The position numbers were made by a program, and so were the translations under genes. Below are positions 6,551-12,774 of a stretch of DNA of 13,169 bases, one piece after another. The first letter of the stretch is position 1. Every line of letters begins with the position of its first letter. Under the pieces are notes generated by a model. That model was not told the origin of the DNA. It ran no database searches and saw nothing but the letters and a program-made list of their open reading frames with translations. The stretch covers positions 1-13,169 of the forward strand of contig JAAYYJ010000307.1 in the NCBI GenBank assembly GCA_012515455.1, in the 5' to 3' direction. This DNA is from Oligosphaeraceae bacterium. GTDB taxonomy: Bacteria; Verrucomicrobiota; Lentisphaeria; Oligosphaerales; Oligosphaeraceae.

Positions 6551-8124
6551 GTGTGAGCGCAGTTCTGAGGCTGGAGGCAAGATTCCTGCACATCCCCATT
6601 AAGCTTTCAGCCGGGAAGGTGATGGTGATTTTGCGCCGGGCCGACAACGGCGCTCTGCTGACCTACTTCGAAGCGGCCATCGGCGGGCTGCACGACTATG
6701 ACTTCCTGGCCTGCTGGGACGGCAAGGATCAGGTGGGAATGGACCTGGAGCTGGAAATCCGGGGTGGGGCAGTGGAATGGCAGAACTGGCCGCAGAGCGA
6801 CGAGAAGCTGCCGGCGCGCCCGGCAGGAGTGTCCGCACCGGCGCGTCCCCGCTGGCATTTCACTTGCGAGCGGGGCTGGCTGAATGACCCGAATGGTCTG
6901 TTCTATTATCAGGGCACGTACCATTTATTCTTCCAGCACTCGCCGTTCACTTTGCACTGGACGAATCGCAATATGTGCTGGGGACATGCGGTCAGCCGGG
7001 ACCTGTTGCATTGGCAGGAGCTGGCCCCGGCCATCGTCCCGGATGAAACCGGATTGTGCTGGTCAGGCGGAGCACTGCTGGACCACCAGAATGCCTCCGG
7101 GCTGCAGACCGGTGAGCATCCGCCCATCTTGCTGTTCTATACCGCAGCCGGGACTTTTGCCCCGCAGCCGGTGCCCTTTACCCAAGCCATGGCCTGCAGC
7201 TGTGACGGCGGCTGGACTTTCCGCAAGTACCAGGGCAATCCGGTCATCGGTCCCTTGCAGGCGGAAAGCCGTGATCCCAAGGTGGTCTATTACCCGCCGG
7301 GACGGTTCTGGGTCATGGTGTTGTTTGTAGCCTGGCGGGGTGAAGACGCCCATTTCGCCTGGTTCCGTTCCGAGGACCTCCTGAGTTGGCGCCTGCTGCA
7401 GGAACTGGACGTGGCGAAAAACGGCGAATGCCCGGATTTTTTCCCTCTCACCGACCCTGCCGGTGAGCTCAAGTGGGTCTTTATGACTGCCTCGGGCACC
7501 TACCAGGTCGGGCAGTTCGATGGTCGCGGTTTTCAGCCCGAGACCCCGTGGCGCAGTCTGCGGGCAGACTGGGGTCAGAATGGCCTGTATGCGGTGCAGA
7601 CTTGGAACAATGCCCCGGCCGGACGCTGCATCCTGATCGGCTGGCTGCGCTCCGAGCCGTATCCCGGCGCGGCATTTTCGCAGCAGATGAGTCTGCCCCT
7701 GGACCTGGCTCTCCAGGCAGATGCTGCCCGGGGCTACTGTCTGACCGCCCGCCCGGTGGCTGAATTTCAGGACCTGCCTGGAGTCAGCAGTACGGATTTT
7801 GCCCCGGGACTGTGGTCGGATTCTTACCATGTCTGGCTGAGTACCGGCCGGGCTGCCGATTTCACCTTGTGCATCCGTTCCGGGAAGTTGCAGTTCTCGG
7901 CCCGGAAACAGACCCTGCTCTGGGGCAGCGACGAGTACTTGCTGCCGCCTGATTCCGGCCTGGAGCTGGAGATAGTCGTGGACACGATGTCCTGGGAAGT
8001 GTTCCTGGATGGTGGGCGCAAGTTGCTGGCAGTGTCGCAGCTGGCCGCTGACTGTGACCGCGTCGTCGGGCTGACTGCCGACCCCGGTGACGTGCGCTGG
8101 TTCCGGGTCAAAGCCCTGGCCTAG
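6547..8124 (+). CDS. Glycoside hydrolase family 32 (fructan/sucrose hydrolase)
   Basis: GH32 enzymes cleave beta-fructofuranosides (sucrose, inulin, levan) with retention. The 525-residue product has the catalytic five-bladed propeller from about residue 100 to 390, with WLNDPNG (111-117, nucleophile D114), FQHSP (129-133), WGHAVSRDLLHW (145-156), WSGGALLD (172-179), RDPKV (242-246, transition-state Asp) and ECPDFFPL (294-301, acid/base E294). A C-terminal beta-sandwich follows (about 400-525). Residues 8-72 form an extra N-terminal domain resembling the DUF4980-type module seen before GH32 domains of exo-levanases. No signal peptide is visible, so the enzyme is predicted cytoplasmic unless exported otherwise. 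AGGA (6543-6546) abuts the ATG, so the in-frame GTG at 6553, with better spacing, is an alternative start. Substrate cannot be fixed from sequence. Confidence 0.93.
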   Translation: MSVSAVLRLEARFLHIPIKLSAGKVMVILRRADNGALLTYFEAAIGGLHDYDFLACWDGKDQVGMDLELEIRGGAVEWQNWPQSDEKLPARPAGVSAPARPRWHFTCERGWLNDPNGLFYYQGTYHLFFQHSPFTLHWTNRNMCWGHAVSRDLLHWQELAPAIVPDETGLCWSGGALLDHQNASGLQTGEHPPILLFYTAAGTFAPQPVPFTQAMACSCDGGWTFRKYQGNPVIGPLQAESRDPKVVYYPPGRFWVMVLFVAWRGEDAHFAWFRSEDLLSWRLLQELDVAKNGECPDFFPLTDPAGELKWVFMTASGTYQVGQFDGRGFQPETPWRSLRADWGQNGLYAVQTWNNAPAGRCILIGWLRSEPYPGAAFSQQMSLPLDLALQADAARGYCLTARPVAEFQDLPGVSSTDFAPGLWSDSYHVWLSTGRAADFTLCIRSGKLQFSARKQTLLWGSDEYLLPPDSGLELEIVVDTMSWEVFLDGGRKLLAVSQLAADCDRVVGLTADPGDVRWFRVKALA

Positions 8125-8160
8125 ATGCTGCTGCCGCGCCTTATCCAGGCGCAGCCCCCC

Positions 8161-8176
8161 GGCGGCAACGGCCGCC
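8161..8176 (+). terminator. GC-rich hairpin after the GH32 gene
   Basis: GGCGGC (8161-8166) and GCCGCC (8171-8176) form a perfect 6-bp stem with a 4-nt loop, 36 bases after the GH32 stop. No T-run follows, so it could be a pause or 3'-end stabilising hairpin rather than a full intrinsic terminator. Confidence 0.3.
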
Positions 8177-8235
8177 AGAAATGGTTGTTCAGCTGTAATG
8201 GCTTTATGTAGTTACTACCAGAGGAGAAAAAAAGT

Positions 8236-9441
8236 ATGTTGAAACGTTTGGTTTTGTGGGGTGTGCTGGCGATAACCGGCACCTGCAGTGTGCTGGCTCA
8301 GAGCGAACAGACGACCAAGATTACCAAAATACTGAGCGACAATCCTACTTTGGGGATAGTACAGTTCGAAGGTCCACAGGAGGCGCGGCAGCAATTGGAG
8401 AAGGCCCTGCAGTTTTGCGGCTGGTTCCGGGTGCTGGCGGAAAAAGATGCCGGCCAGGCGCAGTTCAAGCTGCAGGTCCGCCATCGCAATACCCCCCGCA
8501 ATGCCTATGATGCCCGGGTCATTCCGGGCGGCGGCGAGGGCTTTTTCTGTTCCGGCAGTGCGGAAGAGCTAAATCTGGCCAGTTTCATGCTGGTCGATGA
8601 GATACTGCAGAAGCAGTTCCGGGTCCCCGCCCTCTGTACCCGGAAAATCGTCTTTGTGATGCCCGGCCAGGACAACCTGAAAGAGCTTTACAGCTGTTAT
8701 CTGGATGGCAGTGCGCAAGAGCGTCTGACCCATAACGGGGCGATCAGCACCGAGCCGGACTGGGGGCATCAGAAAGCCCTGGTGTATACCATGGCCCGCA
8801 AAAATTCCCTGAGTGTGGTTTTGATGGACACGGTTCAGAAGCGTCAGCGGGTGGTGTCACACAGCAAGGGCTTGAATGCCAGTGCCAGTCTCTCACCAAC
8901 TGGGCAGTTCCTGGCCTTGGCCTTAAGCCAGGACCGCCGGGTGGATTTATATGTGAAGAATTTGTCTGACAACTCGATGCGGCGTCTGACCAGCGATGTG
9001 AGTGTGGAGAGCTCTCCCTGCTGGTCTCCGGACGGGCAGACCATTTGTTATGTTTCGGACAAACTCGGCCGTCCGCAGCTGTATCTGGTTTCTGTCTCTG
9101 GTGGTTCGGGCAAGCGCCTGTCGCTGGGCGGCACCGAATGTGTTTCACCTGATTGGTCGCCGGTCAGCAACAAGATTTGCTATTCAAACCGGAACAATGC
9201 CGGCCAGTACGTGATTTGCGTTCTGGATATGGATGGCAAGGATCGCAGCAGCAGGACTGTCACCCTGGCGGCGGGAAACTGGGAAGCCCCCTCCTGGGCT
9301 CCGGACGGCCGGCATATTGTCTGCATCCGCAGCACTGGCCGCAGCCGTGATTTGTATATCGTTGACAGCTGGCTCAACAGTTTCCGGGCGCTGTCCCAGG
9401 GGGCCAATCTGTCCCTGCCGGCTTGGGCACCGGCCCATTGA
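8236..9441 (+). CDS. tolB: TolB-like periplasmic beta-propeller protein
   Basis: The 401-residue product has a Sec signal peptide (residues 1-21, ending VLAQ), an N-terminal alpha/beta domain (about 33-135) as in TolB, and a C-terminal propeller built from PD40/WD40-like blades: EPDWGHQKALVYT (173-185), ASLSPTGQFLALA (217-229), PCWSPDGQTICYVSD (261-275), SPDWSPVSNKICYS (304-317) and PSWAPDGRHIVCI (352-364). TolB works in the Tol-Pal system, which keeps the outer membrane attached during division, and binds the Pal lipoprotein. Length and layout fit TolB (about 400-430). The usual neighbours pal, tolA, tolQ, tolR and ybgF are absent here, so a paralogue with another partner is possible. GAGGAG at 8221-8226 is 9 nt before the ATG. 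The gene is 111 nt after GH32 and may have its own promoter. Confidence 0.82.
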   Translation: MLKRLVLWGVLAITGTCSVLAQSEQTTKITKILSDNPTLGIVQFEGPQEARQQLEKALQFCGWFRVLAEKDAGQAQFKLQVRHRNTPRNAYDARVIPGGGEGFFCSGSAEELNLASFMLVDEILQKQFRVPALCTRKIVFVMPGQDNLKELYSCYLDGSAQERLTHNGAISTEPDWGHQKALVYTMARKNSLSVVLMDTVQKRQRVVSHSKGLNASASLSPTGQFLALALSQDRRVDLYVKNLSDNSMRRLTSDVSVESSPCWSPDGQTICYVSDKLGRPQLYLVSVSGGSGKRLSLGGTECVSPDWSPVSNKICYSNRNNAGQYVICVLDMDGKDRSSRTVTLAAGNWEAPSWAPDGRHIVCIRSTGRSRDLYIVDSWLNSFRALSQGANLSLPAWAPAH

Positions 9442-9517
9442 GCCGGGCTGCCGCCGAGGCTGAAGGAGCGGATCAGAAAATTAGGGACTCGGTTACCTCT
9501 TGACAAGGATGGCAATG

Positions 9518-10555
9518 ATGTCGGACAAAGTCGCAAGTGCAGGGACGGTTCGAGTGGCTGTGGTCGGCGCGGGTGGCATTTGCAATGGCGTGCACATGCC
9601 GTCCTTGCGGTCGATGCCGGACGTGGAAGTGGTCGCAGTCTGTGATCTGATTCCGGAACGGGCGGCCGCGACCGCCAAGAAATGGTCCATCCCGAAAAGT
9701 TATACTCTGATGCGGGAGATGTTCGCGGCCGAGAAAATCGACGCAGTCTTCTGTCTGGTTGAGCCGGGCAGCATGTTCCATGTCGCAATGCTGGCCCTGC
9801 AGCACGGCTATCCGGTATTTTGTGAGAAGCCGCCCTGTATCACGTCCTGTCAGGCCGATGCTTTGGCCCGGCGGTCAGACAGCCTGGGCCAGCCGGTGAT
9901 GGTCGGTTTCAACCGGCGCTTCATACCGGTGGTGCGGGAAGTCAAGAAGCATCTGGCGGCGGCTAAAAGTATTACTCAGGTCGAGGGGTGCTTTTACAAG
10001 TACGGCTCCGGCGACCGTTTTGATTTGGGCGGGCTGACGGCCTTTGCCTCGGATACCATCCATGCAGTCGATTTGCTGCGCTATTTGTCCGGTGCCACGA
10101 CGGCCCGCAAAACCGCCCTGCTGGCGCAGGCGCTCGATTGCCCGATGGAGAACCAATGGAACGGCATTATGGAGTTTGACAACGGCGTCCACGGCATCAT
10201 CAAGGCGAATTACCTGTCCGGGGGCAGGGTGCATCAATTCCAAGTCCACGGCATCGGCATGGCGGCGTTTATCGACCTGGGCTTCGGCGAAGGCAGAGCG
10301 CAAGCCGATATCCTGACCCATAGCGGCGCGGTCAGTTATTCTCTGGCCGCCAACGGCCAAGCCAGCGAGACGGTGACACATCTGGATGGTAAACAGCTCG
10401 CCGGCAGCAGCGAATTTCATAAATACTACGGATATTACTTCGAAGACCGGCATTTCATCGACTGCCTGAAATCCGGGCAGACTCCGGAATGCTGTATCCA
10501 GGATGCCCGGGAGAGTCTGCGGCTGGTGGAACAGCTGCTGGCCAACCGCTTGTAG
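9518..10555 (+). CDS. Gfo/Idh/MocA-family NAD(P)-dependent oxidoreductase
   Basis: The family oxidises or reduces sugars, inositols and related compounds with NAD(P). The 345-residue product has an N-terminal Rossmann fold with VAVVGAGGICNGVHMPSL (13-30) and the acidic residue ending strand 2 in VVAVCD (38-43), then FCEKPPCIT (101-109) containing the conserved EKP with the catalytic-region lysine K104. The C-terminal domain has SDTIHAVDLLRYLSG (178-192), matching the family's conserved His/Asp helix. AAGGA (9505-9509) is placed for either ATG 9515 or ATG 9518; I chose 9518 (8 nt). The upstream in-frame TTG at 9500 has no ribosome site. No adjacent isomerase, kinase or transporter gene points to a substrate, so the reaction is unassigned. 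Confidence 0.9.
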   Translation: MSDKVASAGTVRVAVVGAGGICNGVHMPSLRSMPDVEVVAVCDLIPERAAATAKKWSIPKSYTLMREMFAAEKIDAVFCLVEPGSMFHVAMLALQHGYPVFCEKPPCITSCQADALARRSDSLGQPVMVGFNRRFIPVVREVKKHLAAAKSITQVEGCFYKYGSGDRFDLGGLTAFASDTIHAVDLLRYLSGATTARKTALLAQALDCPMENQWNGIMEFDNGVHGIIKANYLSGGRVHQFQVHGIGMAAFIDLGFGEGRAQADILTHSGAVSYSLAANGQASETVTHLDGKQLAGSSEFHKYYGYYFEDRHFIDCLKSGQTPECCIQDARESLRLVEQLLANRL

Positions 10556-10568
10556 ACCTGCAGGGGAA

Positions 10569-10652
10569 ATGGGTTGCTTGAAAAAGTCAACGCACAGAGG
10601 CAGAATTTACGGCCCCAATAGCGTGCGTTACATTTACCGTCGCAAAATATGA
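10569..10652 (+). CDS. Possible 27-residue basic peptide ORF
   Basis: An ORF in the gap after the oxidoreductase encodes a strongly basic 27-residue peptide (starting MGCLKKSTHRGRIYG and ending YIYRRKI). AGGGG lies just upstream but only about 2-3 nt from the ATG, which is too close to be convincing. A run of seven T follows the stop. No family is recognised and an ORF this short is easily fortuitous. Confidence 0.15.
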   Translation: MGCLKKSTHRGRIYGPNSVRYIYRRKI

Positions 10653-10673
10653 GTTTTTTTGGGCCCATTCTGC
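10600..10673. repeat. Imperfect long inverted repeat in intergenic region
   Basis: The outer arms GCAGAAT (10600-10606) and ATTCTGC (10667-10673) are perfect inverted copies. Further in, GGCCCCAA (10611-10618) pairs with TTGGGCCC (10659-10666) except for one C-C mismatch. Four unpaired bases (10607-10610) bulge on the left and about 40 nt remain in the loop. As RNA it would give a long bulged stem. A T7 run (10654-10660) lies within the right half, so it is not a standard terminator. It could be a structured 3' UTR, a regulatory RNA or a remnant of a small repeat element. Confidence 0.5.
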
Positions 10674-10699
10674 TTGCAAGGACAGAATGACTTATTATA

Positions 10700-10728
10700 T
10701 TGTCTGTACATCAATCCGGTGATATAAT
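10700..10728 (+). promoter_or_regulatory. Sigma70-type promoter for the Fe-S protein/IclR operon
   Basis: A -35-like TTGTCT (10700-10705, four of six consensus bases) is separated by exactly 17 bp from a perfect -10 TATAAT (10723-10728). Transcription would start near 10735, leaving a leader of about 33 nt with AAGGAG (10756-10761) 6 nt before the ATG. This is the best promoter match in the window and lies in AT-rich sequence. Confidence 0.65.
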
Positions 10729-10740
10729 CCATCATTGATG
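10709..10740. promoter_or_regulatory. Inverted repeat flanking the -10 box, operator-like
   Basis: CATCAAT (10709-10715) and ATTGATG (10734-10740) are perfect inverted copies placed on either side of the TATAAT box. The right arm also forms a tight 11-bp palindrome, CATCA-T-TGATG (10730-10740), over the predicted transcription start. Binding here would block RNA polymerase. The IclR-type regulator encoded at the end of the same operon is the obvious candidate ligand, by position only. Confidence 0.45.
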
Positions 10741-10767
10741 AATTAAGCATGGAACAAGGAGAATAAA

Positions 10768-11832
10768 ATGGCAGTCATGAGCAGGAATTTCGGTCAGTTT
10801 GATTTAAGTGACCGGGTACAAGCGGCGGAACAGGTCAAGCGCTGGGCTTTGGAGTTTGGTGCTGATTCGGTTGGTATTGGCAACATAGAGCGTTGGGAAG
10901 GTGCGCCTTTGCAGATGGACCCCCGGCAGATCATGCCGGAGTGCAAATCAATCATCGGTATGGCTTTCCGGGTTGAGCGCGGCAGTTTGCGCGGCATAGA
11001 GGAGGGTACCTACTTCAGCAATTATTCGGCGATGGGTTATGGTGGTCTGACTTACCTGTACATTCCGATGACCGTGATCAACCTGAGCAAGGCCATCGAG
11101 GATCAGGGCTACGAGGCGATTCCGATGGGGCATCAGAGCGACTGGCGCGCCATCAACAACGGCGGTGAGGTTCGTCCGCAGTACAGCCGTCCGGTCCGTC
11201 CGGGGCAGGCCACTCCGGATATCATGATTCATTTGCGCATTGCCGGTTTCCTGTGCGGCCTGGGCGAGATCGGCTTCAGCAAGATGTTCCTGACGCCGCA
11301 GTTCGGACCGCGCAACCGCCTGGGCATTGTGCTGACCGATCTGGATTTGGAGCCGGACCCGATTTATGACGGCCCGAAGCTCTGCAACCGTTGCAAGGCT
11401 TGCATCAAGGCCTGCCCTGGCCAATGCATGCCGGCCGACAAGACCGTGAAAGTCAATCTGGCCGGCCACGAAGTGGAATGGACTGATATCGACATCGAGA
11501 AGTGCGGCCGGGTTTTCACTGGTTCCAAGGACAGCGGTGAGGTGCAGACGGACCCGTATGCTGCGGGGCAGCCGAATTCGGTGCCGGGCGAATGGTCGCC
11601 GTTCCATCACAAGCCCCGGACGTTGTACAATACCGGGCAGGCAGTCTGCGGTGCCCGCGGCTGCACTCGCGCCTGCATGATCAGCCTGGAGAGCCGGGGT
11701 GTGCTGCAGAATAAGTTCAAAGACAAGTTCCGCCGCCGTCCGACTTGGGAAGTCGACTGGTCTACCCCGGCAGAATATTATGACGAGACTGGCAAAAAAG
11801 CCGCTTCCTCCAAGGCTGACAACGCCGATTAA
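10768..11832 (+). CDS. QueG/reductive-dehalogenase-like 4Fe-4S protein (COG1600-type)
   Basis: The 354-residue protein resembles the Fe-S/corrinoid reductase superfamily that includes epoxyqueuosine reductase. The N-terminal region (20-190) carries the family pattern, with MPECKSIIGMAF (56-67) and then IAGFLCGLGEIGFSKMFLTPQFGPRNRLGIVLTD across 158-191. Cluster-binding cysteines are C206, C209, C212 and C216 (CNRCKACIKACP) and a second set from C246 and C294/C299/C303 (VCGARGCTRACM). It lacks the C-terminal extension of QueG and I do not see the DS.P catalytic aspartate segment, so it is probably a paralogue rather than the tRNA enzyme. Possible roles are corrinoid-dependent reduction or reactivation of a corrinoid protein. 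It starts with a strong Shine-Dalgarno behind the clear promoter at 10700-10728 and is followed after 11 nt by an IclR regulator. Confidence 0.82.
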   Translation: MAVMSRNFGQFDLSDRVQAAEQVKRWALEFGADSVGIGNIERWEGAPLQMDPRQIMPECKSIIGMAFRVERGSLRGIEEGTYFSNYSAMGYGGLTYLYIPMTVINLSKAIEDQGYEAIPMGHQSDWRAINNGGEVRPQYSRPVRPGQATPDIMIHLRIAGFLCGLGEIGFSKMFLTPQFGPRNRLGIVLTDLDLEPDPIYDGPKLCNRCKACIKACPGQCMPADKTVKVNLAGHEVEWTDIDIEKCGRVFTGSKDSGEVQTDPYAAGQPNSVPGEWSPFHHKPRTLYNTGQAVCGARGCTRACMISLESRGVLQNKFKDKFRRRPTWEVDWSTPAEYYDETGKKAASSKADNAD

Positions 11833-11843
11833 GGCAGGACGCG

Positions 11844-12563
11844 ATGGCCAATTCTGATTTGGTGCAATCATTGTTGCGGGGGCTGGACCTCCTGCGCCTG
11901 CTGGCTGCTGCACCGTCAGGACTGCGCCTGCAGGACCTGGCCGAGGCTTTGGGCCTGAAAAAGACCACCGTGCATAACCTGGTCCGCACTCTGCGGGCCA
12001 GGGGGTTCCTGGAGAAGGACCTCAGCGGGCGCTTCCGCCTGGGGCCGGCCCTGCAGGAACTCAGCAGCCAGGCTCAGCGTGGGGTGTTTCTGCAGCGGGT
12101 CGCGGTCTTGTTGCAGGAGCTGCAGAGGAAGTTCCCGCAGGCCATACTGACGTTTTCGGAAATCACGGCCACGGCTGTGGTCTGCCGCTTGCGGATGTCC
12201 CCGGACCGCCCGGGGGAGGTGCAGCATCCCGGCAGTCAGTTCTTCGCCCCCTATACCTCAGCGACCGCGATTTGCCTGCAGGCGACGGGCAGCAATGCGG
12301 TGGAATTCGAACGGCTGTTCCCGTTTGCCGAATTCGGACAGGCCAAATGGGGCAGCTGGGAGGAATTCCAGGCGGTCAAAACCGAAGTCATGCGCACTGG
12401 CAGTTACAACCAGCTGGACCAGAGCCATGGTAGCCTGACCCTGGCTCTGGCCATACCGGAAAACTATGCTTTGGGCTGTCGGGTTGATATTGGGGAGCAG
12501 GGCTTGCAGGCGCAGCTTCTGGCCGCCGCCAAGGATTTCCGGCAGACCTTGCTGGCCGGTTAG
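11844..12563 (+). CDS. IclR-family transcriptional regulator
   Basis: The 239-residue product has an N-terminal winged helix-turn-helix (about residues 5-66): VQSLLRGLDLLRLLAAAPSG, then LQDLAEALGLKKTTVHNLVR (29-48) as the HTH, and ARGFLEKDLSGRFRLGPAL as the wing. The remainder is the IclR effector-binding domain, including SQFFAPYTSATAICLQATGS and GSLTLALAIPENYALGCRVDI. Length is slightly below the usual 250. IclR proteins bind small catabolic metabolites and often control the neighbouring operon. The ATG is 11 nt after the Fe-S gene stop, so it is probably co-transcribed and may regulate the operator-like repeat at 10709-10740 or the transporter downstream. The residues that would identify the ligand cannot be read with confidence. 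Confidence 0.9.
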   Translation: MANSDLVQSLLRGLDLLRLLAAAPSGLRLQDLAEALGLKKTTVHNLVRTLRARGFLEKDLSGRFRLGPALQELSSQAQRGVFLQRVAVLLQELQRKFPQAILTFSEITATAVVCRLRMSPDRPGEVQHPGSQFFAPYTSATAICLQATGSNAVEFERLFPFAEFGQAKWGSWEEFQAVKTEVMRTGSYNQLDQSHGSLTLALAIPENYALGCRVDIGEQGLQAQLLAAAKDFRQTLLAG

Positions 12564-12582
12564 CGGCCCCGGCGGGAGCCGC
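12563..12582 (+). terminator. Strong GC hairpin overlapping the IclR stop
   Basis: GCGGC-CCC (12563-12570) pairs with GGG-A-GCCGC (12574-12582), giving an 8-bp stem with one bulged A and a 3-nt loop. An AT-rich but not T-run sequence follows. It marks the end of the Fe-S/IclR unit but lacks a proper U-tract. Confidence 0.4.
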
Positions 12583-12583
12583 A

Positions 12584-12599
12584 CAATAACAATTTATTG
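12584..12599. promoter_or_regulatory. AT-rich palindrome CAATAA-CAAT-TTATTG
   Basis: CAATAA (12584-12589) and TTATTG (12594-12599) are perfect inverted copies around a 4-bp centre in the gap before the transporter gene. It could be an operator. The rest of the 204-base gap holds an AT-rich TATATTATA (12643-12651) without a convincing -35, and a 39-codon ORF described separately. Confidence 0.3.
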
Positions 12600-12654
12600 C
12601 CTTTTGCCGGTGTAATAGCTCACGATTGCTTCAATAGACGAGTATATTATAGAA

Positions 12655-12774
12655 ATGCACTGCGGACTTCGCGTGTGCTCTCGACTTATCAGCTGTATTT
12701 TGCCGGTTCCAGTGCTGAAATATCCCGTGTTCCTTTCACAAGGTGTTTTTTCCGAAAAAGGTGTGTGGTGTTAA
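12655..12774 (+). CDS. Possible 39-residue leader ORF overlapping the transporter start
   Basis: An ATG at 12655, 4 nt after an AT-rich TATTAT, opens a 39-residue Val/Cys-rich ORF ending at TAA 12772-12774. It overlaps the transporter's GTG start (12768) by 7 nt in another frame. No Shine-Dalgarno is seen. Such overlap could couple translation of the two, but there is no recognised family and it may be fortuitous. Confidence 0.15.
   Translation: MHCGLRVCSRLISCILPVPVLKYPVFLSQGVFSEKGVWC

Noticed and set aside
7063..7830. Minus-strand ORF of 255 codons
   Set aside because: It is a shadow of the GH32 gene, whose catalytic motifs are unambiguous on the plus strand.
9500..9505. TTGACA as a -35 box near the oxidoreductase start
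   Set aside because: No -10-like hexamer lies 16-18 bp downstream, and the position is at the start codon region.
10948..11913. Minus-strand ORF of 321 codons
   Set aside because: It lies opposite the Fe-S protein, whose cysteine motifs, promoter and ribosome site are clear; the minus product has no recognisable domain.
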